Assembly: GCF_002075795.1 (NCBI RefSeq)
Contig: NZ_CP020472.1
Location: 231,001-295,000 of the forward strand
Length of the DNA: 64,000 bases
Direction: 5' to 3'
DNA from: Shewanella japonica
Lineage (GTDB): Bacteria; Pseudomonadota; Gammaproteobacteria; Enterobacterales; Shewanellaceae
Shown: piece by piece, positions 8,867 through 17,997 of the stretch
Position numbering within the stretch: the first letter of the stretch is position 1
Layout of the letters: the number at the start of each line of letters is the position of its first letter
Notes under the pieces: generated by a model
Seen by the model: the letters and a program-made list of their open reading frames with translations, nothing else
Database searches by the model: none
Told to the model about the DNA's origin: nothing
Program-made: the position numbers and the translations under genes

Positions 8867-9661
8867 ATGAATGTGACTCACTACATGCAAGGTCAGCCTT
8901 GCTGGGTGGAACTGGCCACTCATGATTGGTATTCCGCAAAAGGATTTTATCAAGCGTTATTTCAATGGCATCCTGATGATATGCCTATGCCAGAAGGGCA
9001 TTACACTATGCTACAAATAGACGGAGATGATATTGCCGCTATGTATCAAATGCCCAAAGAAATGGCCAGCCTTCCCACGCATTGGGAGTTGTACTTTGCG
9101 GTTGATGATGTCGCTGAAACCGTTAAAGCTATTCAGCATGCTGGTGGAGAAATTATCGCAGGGCCACATGCTGTGGGTGATTCTGGAAAAATGGCCGTCT
9201 GTCGCGACCCTGAAGGTGCTCGTTTTTCAATTTGGCAGGCGATAGAACATATAGGTATCAAGCGCACTTTTGAGCCAAACACCTTATGTTGGGTCGAGTA
9301 CATGTGCCGCAATGTTGGCGTGTCGAAGAATTTTTATTGTCAGGTTTTGGGTTTTGATACTGAGTCAGTGGATATGTCAGAAGTGGGTGTTGCTGAATAT
9401 GTGCAGTGGCTTGTTGCTAAGCAAGCTGTTGGCGGCATGATGGAGATGACCGAAGAGTTTGGTGATATGCCATCGCATTGGATGTTGTATTTTAGTGTCG
9501 ATGATTGTGACATGATGGCGCAAAAGGCAGAAGAATTGGGCGGTAAAGTTTGCGTCCCTCCTACTGATATTCCAGATGTTGGCCGCTTTGCAGTGATAGA
9601 TGACCCTCAAGGTGGGACGTTTTCTATTATCAAATTAAGCTTACCTGTTGCTAACGGATAA
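8867..9661 (+). CDS. Tandem VOC-domain protein (glyoxalase/bleomycin resistance superfamily)
   Basis: 264 residues made of two VOC modules, about 10-125 and 137-258. Both show the typical opening (CWVELATHDWYSAKGFYQALF; CWVEYMCRNVGVSKNFYCQVLGF), a middle HWELYFAVDD/HWMLYFSVDD strand, and the ending DPEGARFSIWQ/DPQGGTFSIIK. This double architecture resembles actinobacterial CFP-30-type proteins with no firm substrate. AAGGATAG lies ahead of the ATG. It appears monocistronic. Confidence 0.85.
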   Translation: MNVTHYMQGQPCWVELATHDWYSAKGFYQALFQWHPDDMPMPEGHYTMLQIDGDDIAAMYQMPKEMASLPTHWELYFAVDDVAETVKAIQHAGGEIIAGPHAVGDSGKMAVCRDPEGARFSIWQAIEHIGIKRTFEPNTLCWVEYMCRNVGVSKNFYCQVLGFDTESVDMSEVGVAEYVQWLVAKQAVGGMMEMTEEFGDMPSHWMLYFSVDDCDMMAQKAEELGGKVCVPPTDIPDVGRFAVIDDPQGGTFSIIKLSLPVANG

Positions 9662-9759
9662 TCTGCTTTAACTTAGGCTTTTGGTTTGATAGTTTAATGA
9701 TGCTTTGCTGATGGTTTAGCAAAGCCTTCACGGAAATCAACAGAGCTCAAGGAAGCAGC

Positions 9760-10026
9760 ATGCAGCAAACGAAAGAACACAAACTCGCTGAAATTCAAAA
9801 GAAAATGATGCTGGTGGCAATAATTGATTTACCTGGGACATTGCTATTAGCGATAGGTCTATATGGGATAGTTGTTGGCTACAGGCTTGAGGCTTTGCCA
9901 ATGTTAGATAACCCCAATGTGCTTTACGTTATGATGGCCGTCGGTGCGAGTATCATGTTATGGGGTTTAGTCAGTATGTTTCGGCTTGCTCGTATCAAAC
10001 AGCAAATAGAACACGATGATTCTTAA
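9760..10026 (+). CDS. Small two-helix membrane protein of unknown function
   Basis: 88 residues. A charged N-terminus (about 16 residues) is followed by two hydrophobic helices (about 17-40 and 52-72) and a polar C-terminus ending in DDS. AAGGAAGC lies just before the start and a strong terminator follows, so it is probably a real, independently expressed gene. I do not recognise the family. Confidence 0.7.
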   Translation: MQQTKEHKLAEIQKKMMLVAIIDLPGTLLLAIGLYGIVVGYRLEALPMLDNPNVLYVMMAVGASIMLWGLVSMFRLARIKQQIEHDDS

Positions 10027-10045
10027 ATAATGTGATTATTTTTAC

Positions 10046-10073
10046 AAAAAAAGGCGCTATTTGCGCCTTTTTT
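10046..10073. terminator. Bidirectional terminator between the small membrane gene and cusA
   Basis: GGCGC/GCGCC stem extended by A and T runs (AAAAAAAGGCGC, TATTT loop, GCGCCTTTTTT). It serves the rightward gene ending at 10026 and the leftward gene ending at 10103. Confidence 0.9.
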
Positions 10074-10102
10074 AATGTGTTATTACTAGGTGTTAACTAA
10101 GT

Positions 10103-13100
10103 TTAGTTGATTGTTTTTGGAAGCTTTCTTCCGTAAATCAACAAGTAAATAGCAGGTATAACAAACAAGGATAATAACGGCGCAGTGACCATGCCACCGA
10201 CCATAGGGGCGGCAATTTTTTGCATCACCTCATTACCAGTACCACTGCCCCACATGATTGGTAGTAAGCCGAAGAAAATGGTCGCAACCGTCATCGCTTT
10301 CGGACGAATTCGCATCACCGCTCCATGAATTAATGCTTCGGTTAAGTCGCTGCGTTGTTGGTATTGGCCTTGGCTTTTTCTATCTTTAATACTGTTATTT
10401 AAATAGACTTGCATGACGACCCCAAATTCAGCAGCCACGCCAGCCAGCGCAATCATGCCGACAGAGACTGCAACCGAGAAATTGAAGTCCAGTAAATACA
10501 ATAGCCAAGCACTTCCTACTAATGAAAATGGCAAACTCAGCATAATCACTGAAGCTTGAGTGAATGAACCAAACGTCATCATTAGCAGCATAAATATCAC
10601 CGCAATCATTAAAGGAATGACTAACTCCATTTTGGCTTCGACTCGCTGCATATACTCATATTGCCCAGCGAAGGTATAGCTATATCTTGCTGGTAATTGG
10701 ATCTGCTCATCTAATGCTGCTCGAGCTGTCTCGATATACTCACCGATAGATATATTGTCTAAATCGACAAATACCCAACTGATTAACCTGCCGTTTTCAC
10801 TGGCCAACATGGGAGCCCCATCGCTAATCGTAATGCTGGCTAAATTGCCTAATGGCAAATATTTCCCTGTTTTTGTCAGGACAGGTAATGCGGTAAGTTT
10901 TTCTATGCTGTCACGCAACTCTCTTGGGTATCGAATATTAATGGGATAACGCTCTTGCCCTTGAATCGATTGTCCGACTTGCATACCGCCAATGGCCATT
11001 TGTACTACATCTTGTATGTCTTTTAATGTCATACCATATCGAGCTGCGTTTTTAAGATTTGGCTCAATATCAATATAACGTCCGCCGCTGGTTCGTTGGG
11101 CAAAAGCTGACTTAGTGCCAGGTAGTGAACTGACGACGGCTTCAATCTCAGTACCAATACGCTGTAACTCATCAATATTGGCGCCTGAAATCTTGATGCC
11201 AACGGGGGTACGCACCCCCGTGGAGAGCATATCAATACGGGTTTTAATGGGTTGCACCCATGCGTTGGTCATACCGGGGATTCTGACCGTTTGCTGTAAC
11301 TCTGCAATGATCCCTTCAAGTGTCATACCTTCACGCCATGTATCACGAGGCGCTAACATGATTGTGGTTTCTAGCATGGTTAACGGTGCGGGATCTGTTG
11401 CTGTCATGGCGCGTCCGACTTTACCAAACACCCGCTTAACTTCAGGTACAGTCTTAATTAATCGGTCTGTTTGCTGCAAAATTTCAGCGGCTTTACCAGC
11501 GCTAACGCCAGGTAAGGTTGTTGGCATATAAAGCAAGTCGCCTTCTTCGAGTTCAGGCATGAACTCACTGCCCATTTTCGTCATAGGATAAACCGCACTA
11601 CCTAGGGCGATTATCGCTAATAAAATGGTGAACTTGGGAAAGCGTAATACCAATCTGAGTAAGGGCTCATACATCGCAATGAGCAAGCGGCTGAGTGGGT
11701 TCTTTTTCTCGTCAGGGATCTTGCCTCGAACAAAATATCCCATTAATACAGGGATAAGGGTGATAGCCAGCAAAGCACTGGCTGCCATCGCAAATGTTTT
11801 AGTGAATGCTAACGGATGAAATAAACGTCCTTCTTGAGCTTCAAGAGCAAACACTGGAATAAAGCTTAAGGTGATAATCAACAGACTAAAGAAAAGCGCC
11901 GGACCGACTTCAATAGAGGCTTTGCGTACCAGCTCCCAATGCGCTTCTCCTGTGGGCGCTTGGCCTTGATGTTGCTGTCGGTAATGTTCAAGATGTTTGT
12001 GGGTATTTTCCACCATGACAATGGCTGCATCCACTACCGCTCCAATGGCAATGGCAATGCCGCCTAAACTCATGATATTGGCATTAACGCCAATCAAGTT
12101 CATCGCAATAAAGCTGATTAAAATTGAGATAGGCAGTGAAATAATCGCTACCAATGTTGAGCGGGCATGAAGTAAGAAAATCAGACAAATGATGCCAACA
12201 ACCAACATCTCTTCTAAGACTTTGTTTTTAAGGTTATCCACTGAATTAAGGATGAGCTGTGAACGGTCATAAGTGATGACTAACTCCACCCCATCGGGTA
12301 AGCCGTTTTCGATTTCTGTCAGCTTTTGCTTAACATTGTTGATAGTGGATAAAGCGTTTTCGCCGTAGCGCATGACAACAATGCCACCGACCACTTCACC
12401 TTCACCGTCTAATTCTGCGATACCGCGTCTTGCGCTTGGGCCTGTGCGCAGTTGGGCGACATCTTTCATCAATACAGGAATTCCTGAATCAGAAACAATG
12501 CCTAATGGAATTTCGTTAAAATCAGCCAAGGTTTGGCGATAACCGGTTGAGGTAATCATGTATTCGGCTTCAGCCATTTCGATGACTGACCCGCCGGTAG
12601 AACTGTTGGAGTTATCGAGCGCATTTTTAACCGTCATCAAATCAATTTGATATAAGGCCAGCTTATGCGGATCGACAATGATTTGATAAGACTGCTCCAT
12701 ACCGCCAATCGTTGCGACTTCTGAAACGCCAGCCACACTTTGTAATTCAAGCTTTAAAAACCAGTCTTGCAGTGAACGAAGTTGGGCTAAATCATGCTGG
12801 CCTTTGCGGTCAACTAACGCGTACTGAAATACCCAACCAACCCCAGAGGCATCAGGCCCTAATGTTGGGGTGACATTATCAGGTAGCTGGGTTTGGGTTT
12901 GCGAAAGGTATTCCAATACCCTTGAACGAGCCCAATAAATATCGGTGCCATCTTCGAAGATGATGTAGACATACGAGTCGCCAAACATGGAAAAACCACG
13001 CACGGTTTTTGCGCCAGGTACAGCAAGCATGGCTGTTGATAACGGGTAGGTAATTTGATCTTCCACAAGCTGTGGTGCTTGCCCAGGATACGATGTTTTA

Positions 13101-13246
13101 ACAATCACTTGTACGTCAGACAAGTCAGGCAAAGCATCCAGCGGTGTTGTTCGCATCGCTTGATAGCCAACTAATGCAACAACAAGGGTCAGTAGTAACA
13201 CCATTGCTCGCTGCTTAATCGAAGTACTGATTATTTTTGCTAACAT
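10103..13246 (-). CDS. cusA: CusA-type copper/silver RND efflux pump
   Basis: 1047 residues, the inner membrane heavy-metal-efflux RND transporter. It has an N-terminal helix followed by DALPDLSDVQV, which is characteristic of the HME subgroup. Transmembrane blocks are seen around residues 340-530 and 870-1040, with two large periplasmic porter loops between them. The three methionines that line the Cu/Ag path in E. coli CusA are all present in recognisable context: LLYMPTTLPG, LTMLETTIML and RIDMLSTGV. Cu(I)/Ag(I) is therefore the likely substrate. It lies 12 bases downstream of cusB in the same operon. No outer membrane channel gene (cusC) accompanies it. Confidence 0.95.
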   Translation of the reverse strand: MLAKIISTSIKQRAMVLLLTLVVALVGYQAMRTTPLDALPDLSDVQVIVKTSYPGQAPQLVEDQITYPLSTAMLAVPGAKTVRGFSMFGDSYVYIIFEDGTDIYWARSRVLEYLSQTQTQLPDNVTPTLGPDASGVGWVFQYALVDRKGQHDLAQLRSLQDWFLKLELQSVAGVSEVATIGGMEQSYQIIVDPHKLALYQIDLMTVKNALDNSNSSTGGSVIEMAEAEYMITSTGYRQTLADFNEIPLGIVSDSGIPVLMKDVAQLRTGPSARRGIAELDGEGEVVGGIVVMRYGENALSTINNVKQKLTEIENGLPDGVELVITYDRSQLILNSVDNLKNKVLEEMLVVGIICLIFLLHARSTLVAIISLPISILISFIAMNLIGVNANIMSLGGIAIAIGAVVDAAIVMVENTHKHLEHYRQQHQGQAPTGEAHWELVRKASIEVGPALFFSLLIITLSFIPVFALEAQEGRLFHPLAFTKTFAMAASALLAITLIPVLMGYFVRGKIPDEKKNPLSRLLIAMYEPLLRLVLRFPKFTILLAIIALGSAVYPMTKMGSEFMPELEEGDLLYMPTTLPGVSAGKAAEILQQTDRLIKTVPEVKRVFGKVGRAMTATDPAPLTMLETTIMLAPRDTWREGMTLEGIIAELQQTVRIPGMTNAWVQPIKTRIDMLSTGVRTPVGIKISGANIDELQRIGTEIEAVVSSLPGTKSAFAQRTSGGRYIDIEPNLKNAARYGMTLKDIQDVVQMAIGGMQVGQSIQGQERYPINIRYPRELRDSIEKLTALPVLTKTGKYLPLGNLASITISDGAPMLASENGRLISWVFVDLDNISIGEYIETARAALDEQIQLPARYSYTFAGQYEYMQRVEAKMELVIPLMIAVIFMLLMMTFGSFTQASVIMLSLPFSLVGSAWLLYLLDFNFSVAVSVGMIALAGVAAEFGVVMQVYLNNSIKDRKSQGQYQQRSDLTEALIHGAVMRIRPKAMTVATIFFGLLPIMWGSGTGNEVMQKIAAPMVGGMVTAPLLSLFVIPAIYLLIYGRKLPKTIN

Positions 13247-13258
13247 GACAGTCTCCGA

Positions 13259-14905
13259 TTAATGATGCGCATGCGCATCTGATGTGTCAGTGGTGTTGTC
13301 TGCATTACTGCCACTTAGACGTTGTAAACTGCCTTGAATGCTGGCTTCGGAATCTAACAAGAATTGACCAGAAACAATGACTTTTTCACCTTCATCTAAA
13401 CCATCAATAATCTCGGCTTTACCTTGAGTAATCATGCCAACTTTTACGGGAACTGAGGCAAAGCTGTTATTGTCACGCTGCACAACAACGCGATTTTCTC
13501 GTCCAGTAAGAATGAGCGCTTCAGTTGGAATGGAAAGCACATTACGTTTTGGCCCACCAAACAATTTTACATCGACCAGAGTGCCGGGTTTTAATTGCTT
13601 ACCTGGGTTATCCAGCTTGATACGCACACGCATTGCTTTTGAGACGGGATCGAGCTCTGGGTATATGTAGTCAATGGTCGATTCTAAATCGAAAATCCCT
13701 TGAGCCGCAGAAGACACTTCAACGGGGCGTCCAATCTCAAGCCAGCTTTGCTCGTTTTCAAATACATCAGCAATCACCCAAACACTTTTTAAATCAACGA
13801 TTTCAAATAATGTTGTGCCAGGTTCAACAAACATGCCGTGCCTTACCGACAGTTTGCTGACAAACCCATCTTGGTCAGCGTAGTAAGGTACGCGGTAAAT
13901 GGTTTCACCTGTGCGTTCAAGTTGTTTGATGGTGCTATCACTCACTCCTAATAGCTCTAGACGCATACGCGCTTTGCGCAGTAAGCTTGCGCCGCGTGCT
14001 TTATCTTGTTTAAGGTAATCAATGGCTTGCATGTAATCATCTTGTGCTGTAATCAACTCTGGCGAATAGAGTTCATAAAGCAGTTGACCTTTTTTCACTT
14101 TCTGGCCGACATTGTGGACCATTAACGTTTCCAGCCAGCCATCAACACGGGTATGGGCGTGACCAATTCGGTTTTCATTGTATTCAACGGTTCCGATTGT
14201 ACGTACTAATTTCCATAAGGTTCCGCTTGTAACTTGTTCACTGCGCATACCTAAAGCTTGTTGCATACCGCCTGATACGCCGACAAGTATCTCACTAGAA
14301 CTTGTATCGCCCATGGTGACTTTTTCTAAATCCATACCACAAATAGGACAGCTGCCAGGTTCATCTGAAACCACGTGAGGGTGCATAGGGCAAACGTATT
14401 TAATATGACTCGTCTGTGCTTGCTTGTTAGCAGGTGTTAGCGTGGGTTTAGGTTGGCTTAGGATATTGTCTGCTTGCGTTTGGGTAGAAGTATCGACGAC
14501 AGTGGACGCCATTGCATGGGCATGTCCGGCATGTTCATCTGCGGAAAATTCCTCCTCTTCTTCTTTCACTAAAAACATATTGCACTGAGGGCAGCGGCCT
14601 TTTTCGTGGCTGGTTTCTTCTGGATGCATTGGGCAAACATAAGTAGAGGTATTTTTAGTCTCTTCTTGAGCGATATCTTTGGCAGCATGGGAGCCGGACA
14701 CTTGTTCTGTCGACTGGTGAACTAAAAACATGTTGCACTGAGGGCAACGGCCTTTTTCATGGCTGGTTTCTTCTGGGTGCATTGGGCAAACATAACTCTG
14801 CTCAGTCGCTTGATGTATTTGACTATGCTGTTGTGCCTGAGATGGCATCGAAACAAGCGAGAACCCAACAGAAATCGCAATCAATATACAGTTTATGTGT
14901 TTCAT
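13259..14905 (-). CDS. cusB: CusB-type membrane fusion protein with three heavy-metal-binding domains
   Basis: 548 residues, periplasmic adaptor of the Cus pump. After a signal peptide (about 1-24) come three short metal-binding modules of the CPMHP type: C40-PMHP with CPQC at 54-57, C91-PMHP with CPQC at 105-108, and C172-PMHP with CPICGMDLE. The fusion-protein core follows: GTVEYNENRIGHAHTRVDGWLETL, the helical hairpin around 285-330, then the beta-barrel and SIPTEALI region. His-rich linkers (DEHAGHAHAM) and the tail DAHAHH add metal ligands. Most CusB-like proteins carry at most one such module. The first two here are a recent duplication (see the repeat entry). Confidence 0.94.
   Translation of the reverse strand: MKHINCILIAISVGFSLVSMPSQAQQHSQIHQATEQSYVCPMHPEETSHEKGRCPQCNMFLVHQSTEQVSGSHAAKDIAQEETKNTSTYVCPMHPEETSHEKGRCPQCNMFLVKEEEEEFSADEHAGHAHAMASTVVDTSTQTQADNILSQPKPTLTPANKQAQTSHIKYVCPMHPHVVSDEPGSCPICGMDLEKVTMGDTSSSEILVGVSGGMQQALGMRSEQVTSGTLWKLVRTIGTVEYNENRIGHAHTRVDGWLETLMVHNVGQKVKKGQLLYELYSPELITAQDDYMQAIDYLKQDKARGASLLRKARMRLELLGVSDSTIKQLERTGETIYRVPYYADQDGFVSKLSVRHGMFVEPGTTLFEIVDLKSVWVIADVFENEQSWLEIGRPVEVSSAAQGIFDLESTIDYIYPELDPVSKAMRVRIKLDNPGKQLKPGTLVDVKLFGGPKRNVLSIPTEALILTGRENRVVVQRDNNSFASVPVKVGMITQGKAEIIDGLDEGEKVIVSGQFLLDSEASIQGSLQRLSGSNADNTTDTSDAHAHH
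14567..14794. repeat. In-frame 153-base tandem duplication unit within cusB
   Basis: The 75-base segments at 14567-14641 and 14720-14794 differ at about five positions and encode the same 25 residues (YVCPMHPEETSHEKGRCPQC and NMFLV). The unit spacing is 153 bases (51 codons). The near-identity at DNA level points to a recent duplication of the metal-binding module. Confidence 0.9.
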
Positions 14906-15126
14906 AAAAACCTCAAATGGCGCTTATATGCGTCGCTGTGACGCACAAATTCGCCTAAATATCTTGTCAGTAAAGCATTGAAATTGGCTGTGGCTATAAC
15001 AGCTGACTTTCAGTATGAACAAGCGGTATTACTCTGTGATGTATCTCAGTGTATACCTACCGTTGTGCTCATGCCTTCTGTACCTATGCTTTGGCACAAG
15101 TAAAGCGGCTGATATAGCAAAGGTTG

Positions 15127-15555
15127 TTATACGATGGGAGGTTTGAATGCGGGTAAAGTTTGATGGAAAAAGAAATGCGGCAGAGCTGTGGCTTCTGCTT
15201 TGATATTAATGGGTGTCGCTAAGGTGATATCCAGGCTTTGCAAGTGACCGGTCATTGAGATTGTTAAGCAATGTCCACAGTCGATGCTGCATCCAGACAC
15301 TGAATCACAACAGGCACTTGATGCCATTTGCACCATTTCAGGCATGGTGTCACAACATGAATGATCTTCTTCATCTGCTGAAGATGCCATTGCACTGCCC
15401 ATGTGGTGCTTAACATTTGTATTAGAGGCGAGTTCGTAAGCGTCATGTGTCATGCTCGGCATAACCATCGCATAGCCATTAGTCACCAAACCTTGTCCGA
15501 GTAAAGCGAACAAAGCGAGGAAAGTCATGATGTGATGCGATAATGAAAGCTTCAT
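15127..15555 (-). CDS. Secreted Cys/His/Met-rich protein upstream of cusBA
   Basis: 142 residues: a signal-like N-terminus (MKLSLSHHIMTFLALFALLGQG), then a metal-ligand-rich middle with HHMGSAM, HSCCDTM, SACCDSVSGCSIDCGHC and many methionines. It ends in a hydrophobic, Pro/Phe-rich tail. This composition suggests a periplasmic copper-binding or copper-sensing accessory protein. A reading frame from 15657 is possible, but the ATG at 15555 is preceded by TGGAGA and gives a proper signal peptide. It lies in the same orientation upstream of cusB (gap about 220 bases). I do not recognise the family. Confidence 0.7.
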   Translation of the reverse strand: MKLSLSHHIMTFLALFALLGQGLVTNGYAMVMPSMTHDAYELASNTNVKHHMGSAMASSADEEDHSCCDTMPEMVQMASSACCDSVSGCSIDCGHCLTISMTGHLQSLDITLATPINIKAEATALPHFFFHQTLPAFKPPIV

Positions 15556-16008
15556 GGTTCTCCAATCGGTGCCAACAAACAAATAAGTGATGAACATTTG
15601 AGGCAAGCAATGATACAAGTGCCAAATATAGCTTGTTAACAACTTGCCAGCAATCAAAGTGTCATAAAAAGCCTAACTTTTCATCTAGACCCATTAAAAC
15701 CAAGATAGTTCAATGCGTTAATATGGCATGCTTGATATGAGGAGTATTGTATCAAGTTAAAGAATCTTTGCGAATATGCTCAGCTTGTATTAGGTTTAAG
15801 TAAGTTGTATTGAGTCACTATTTATGTGGTTATTTAGATCTGGCTCTCATTTTGAGCATAATTTGGCAACTTATTAATTAAAACATGTCCTTAAATCATT
15901 TTTTTAAGGTTAAAACAACCTAGAATATAATTATTATTTTTAGAATTTAAAAATTATATTTTAGAGTTCAAAAATTATAAATTAAATATTCTATATTGGA
16001 GATGAGTG
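15556..16008. other. Promoter region between the Cys-rich gene and cymA, with phased direct repeats
   Basis: About 450 bases without a gene. The right half is extremely AT-rich. It ends in two adjacent 21-base direct repeats (15938-15979) and a weaker third copy just before them (15918-15938). These sit 30-90 bases upstream of the cymA start. The left half should hold the promoter of the leftward copper genes, but I cannot point to a specific CueR-like dyad. Confidence 0.55.
15938..15979. repeat. Two tandem 21-base AT-rich direct repeats in front of cymA
   Basis: The units 15938-15958 and 15959-15979 both read TTTTAGA-N-TT-N-AAAAATTATA and match at 19 of 21 positions. The 21-base period equals two helical turns. 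A degenerate copy, matching at about 14 of 21 positions, precedes them at 15918-15938. Confidence 0.75.
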
Positions 16009-16572
16009 ATGAACTGGCGTGCACTTTTTAAACCTAGCGCAAAATATTCAATTATTGCACTGATTATTGTCGGTGTGGTTATGGGTGTAGTGGGCTACTT
16101 CGCTACTCAACAAACTTTACATGCAACCAGTACAGATGAATTCTGTATGACTTGTCATAGTAACCATTCACTGAAAGATGAAGTCCTTGCTTCAGCTCAC
16201 GGCGGCGGTAGTGCTGGTGTGACAGTTCAGTGTCAAGATTGTCACCTTCCACACGGTCCAGTTGATTACTTGATCAAGAAAATCATTGTATCGAAAGATC
16301 TATATGGTTTTGTGACTATCAAAGACTTCAACACGCAAGCTTGGTTAGATGAAAACCGTAAAGAACAAGCTGACTTAGCACTTGAGTACTTCCGCGCAAC
16401 GGACTCAGCTAACTGTCAACATTGTCATACTCGCATCTACGAAGACCAGCCTGAAACAATGAAGAAAATGGCTAAAAGAATGCATGAACGCAACGCCAAG
16501 CAAGAAGGCGATAAGAGAAAGACTTGTGTAGATTGTCATAAAGGTGTTGCTCACCCTTACCCTAAAAAGTAA
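16009..16572 (+). CDS. cymA: CymA, tetrahaem membrane-anchored quinol dehydrogenase
   Basis: 187 residues of the NapC/NirT family. One N-terminal transmembrane helix (about 13-32) anchors a periplasmic domain with four CXXCH haem motifs: C46-MTC-H50, C75-QDC-H79, C136-QHC-H140 and C173-VDC-H177. Sequence landmarks such as MNWRALFKPSAKYSI, the CHLPHGPVDYLIKKIIVSKD block and the end CHKGVAHPYPK are those of Shewanella CymA. CymA takes electrons from menaquinol and hands them to periplasmic reductases for fumarate, nitrate and extracellular metals. A GTG three bases upstream is in frame; the ATG at 16009 has GGAG at seven bases. A terminator follows. Confidence 0.97.
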   Translation: MNWRALFKPSAKYSIIALIIVGVVMGVVGYFATQQTLHATSTDEFCMTCHSNHSLKDEVLASAHGGGSAGVTVQCQDCHLPHGPVDYLIKKIIVSKDLYGFVTIKDFNTQAWLDENRKEQADLALEYFRATDSANCQHCHTRIYEDQPETMKKMAKRMHERNAKQEGDKRKTCVDCHKGVAHPYPKK

Positions 16573-16627
16573 GTAGACCTATACAAGGGTAGTTCATTAG
16601 GAGTGATGACCTGAGAGACTACCGATT

Positions 16628-16657
16628 AAAAAAACCTCGCAATAGCGAGGTTTTTTT
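16628..16657 (+). terminator. Terminator after cymA
   Basis: AAAAAACCTCGC, AATA loop, GCGAGGTTTTTTT: a perfect stem with a long T tract, 56 bases beyond the cymA stop. Confidence 0.93.
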
Positions 16658-16894
16658 ATGGCTTAAATTTGGAATCACCTCTTAAGAATAGAAGAAACGA
16701 ATAAACAGAAAAGGAAATCAATAAGCCGGCCGTTATTACGAATTTAACAATATGACCAGTTAAAAAACGATACCAATTACCATATCGCCGACACTCAGAG
16801 TTTGTATCCTCATATTAAATGAGCTGGGTAGCAGAGTTTGTTGCGAGCGATACTGTAGTTAATGACATGGTAGGTAATGACAAGGTAGGCAATT
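16658..16894. other. Intergenic stretch without a recognised feature
   Basis: About 240 bases between the cymA terminator and the terminator of the leftward DUF1145 gene. No supported gene, strong hairpin or repeat was seen, apart from a short near-duplication of GGTAG/GGTAATGACA around 16868-16890. Confidence 0.4.
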
Positions 16895-16920
16895 AAAAAA
16901 GCCCCACATTTGTGAGGCTT
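16895..16920 (-). terminator. Terminator after the DUF1145 gene
   Basis: Read leftward, the stem AAGCCTCACA/TGTGGGGCTT (one mismatch) is followed by TTTTTT. It lies 20 bases past the stop at 16941. Confidence 0.75.
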
Positions 16921-16940
16921 ATGTCAAAGCAGAAATATGA

Positions 16941-17225
16941 TTATTTTTCTGCTGGTGGTAGGTCTAATACCTTTTGGCGGTAGACTAATAACCCAAAGAC
17001 ACCAAAAAAATATACCTTAATATAATCAATGAGTTTAAGTTTAAGTAAGCTGCTAAACATCGTATGAAATATCAGTAGCTGGAAGAAATGCATCATCACT
17101 GTAATCAGCAACAAGATATTTAAAATAATACTGACTTGCCCTTCAAAAGGAATAAACAGGTTATAAAACATCACTAACCAAGTGAGTAGGGTAAAGCTTT
17201 TACCTGCAGTAATAAAAAACTTCAT
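16941..17225 (-). CDS. DUF1145 membrane protein (YhhL family)
   Basis: 94 residues with two to three hydrophobic helices and a short polar end (DLPPAEK). It fits the DUF1145/YhhL family, whose members commonly lie directly downstream of rsmD, as here (9-base gap). The function is unknown. The gene probably shares the rsmD transcript. Confidence 0.8.
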   Translation of the reverse strand: MKFFITAGKSFTLLTWLVMFYNLFIPFEGQVSIILNILLLITVMMHFFQLLIFHTMFSSLLKLKLIDYIKVYFFGVFGLLVYRQKVLDLPPAEK

Positions 17226-17234
17226 TATTGGCCT

Positions 17235-17819
17235 TTAATCGATTTGATATTGGAATAAACGGTAGATCACTTGACCTGCCTTTTTCTGTTTTAGCTCCAC
17301 CCAAGTATTGGGTAGCTCAAGGACATCAAGTTCAGATTCCGTCTCGACATAAATCTGTGCATTCTCGTTGAGCCATTGCTTTTCATCCAGTAAAGCAATG
17401 GTCTTGTTCGCTAAGTTTTTTCGAAACGGTGGGTCGACAAACACGATATCAAAGCCTTGTTTATCCATTGGTCCTTTTTCAAGTATAGCCAAGCTGTCGC
17501 CATTAATGACGTCAGCATTGTCGCACTGTAAGGTTTGCAAATTTTGAGTTAGCTGTTTGGCTGCGCTGGTTTGTAATTCAAAAATGCGTGCATAACTGGC
17601 GTAACGAGAAAGCGATTCAAGACTTAATGCTCCGCTGCCTGCAAAGCAATCTAATACTCGTGCACCACGAACATCACTTGAAAGCCAGTTAAACAGGGTT
17701 TCTCGTACTCTGTCAGTGGTTGGACGTAAACCTTCAAGGTTATGAATAGGGAGCTTACGTGAACGCCATTGCCCTGAAATGATTCTGACTTGGCCGCTTG
17801 CCGAGTTATTTTTGGACAT
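17235..17819 (-). CDS. rsmD: 16S rRNA m2G966 methyltransferase RsmD
   Basis: 194 residues. The Rossmann methyltransferase carries GQWRSRKLP and LRPTTDRVRETLFNWL at the N-terminus, the SAM-binding VLDCFAGSGALSLESLSR, and the catalytic DPPF. It methylates N2 of G966 in 16S rRNA of the small subunit. A longer frame from 17867 exists, but the ATG at 17819 has GAGGGC upstream and matches the family length. It is divergent from ftsY, the usual arrangement. Confidence 0.95.
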   Translation of the reverse strand: MSKNNSASGQVRIISGQWRSRKLPIHNLEGLRPTTDRVRETLFNWLSSDVRGARVLDCFAGSGALSLESLSRYASYARIFELQTSAAKQLTQNLQTLQCDNADVINGDSLAILEKGPMDKQGFDIVFVDPPFRKNLANKTIALLDEKQWLNENAQIYVETESELDVLELPNTWVELKQKKAGQVIYRLFQYQID

Positions 17820-17997
17820 TTTGCCCTCGTGATTTTGCCTGAACAAAGAAAGTGGTAGACTATGCAACCAATTAGAATACTCGATATTTTATACCAAACT
17901 GAAGTGTAAGGGTGAGCAATCCTTTGTACATTATGATGAATGGGCTATCGAGACTATTTTTCCGAATTTTTTAGCTCAATAAGCACTGGTAGTAGAC

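Noticed and set aside
11115..11531. Rightward 138-codon open frame inside cusA
   Set aside because: Fully antisense to the conserved CusA porter region, with no plausible start signal or domain.
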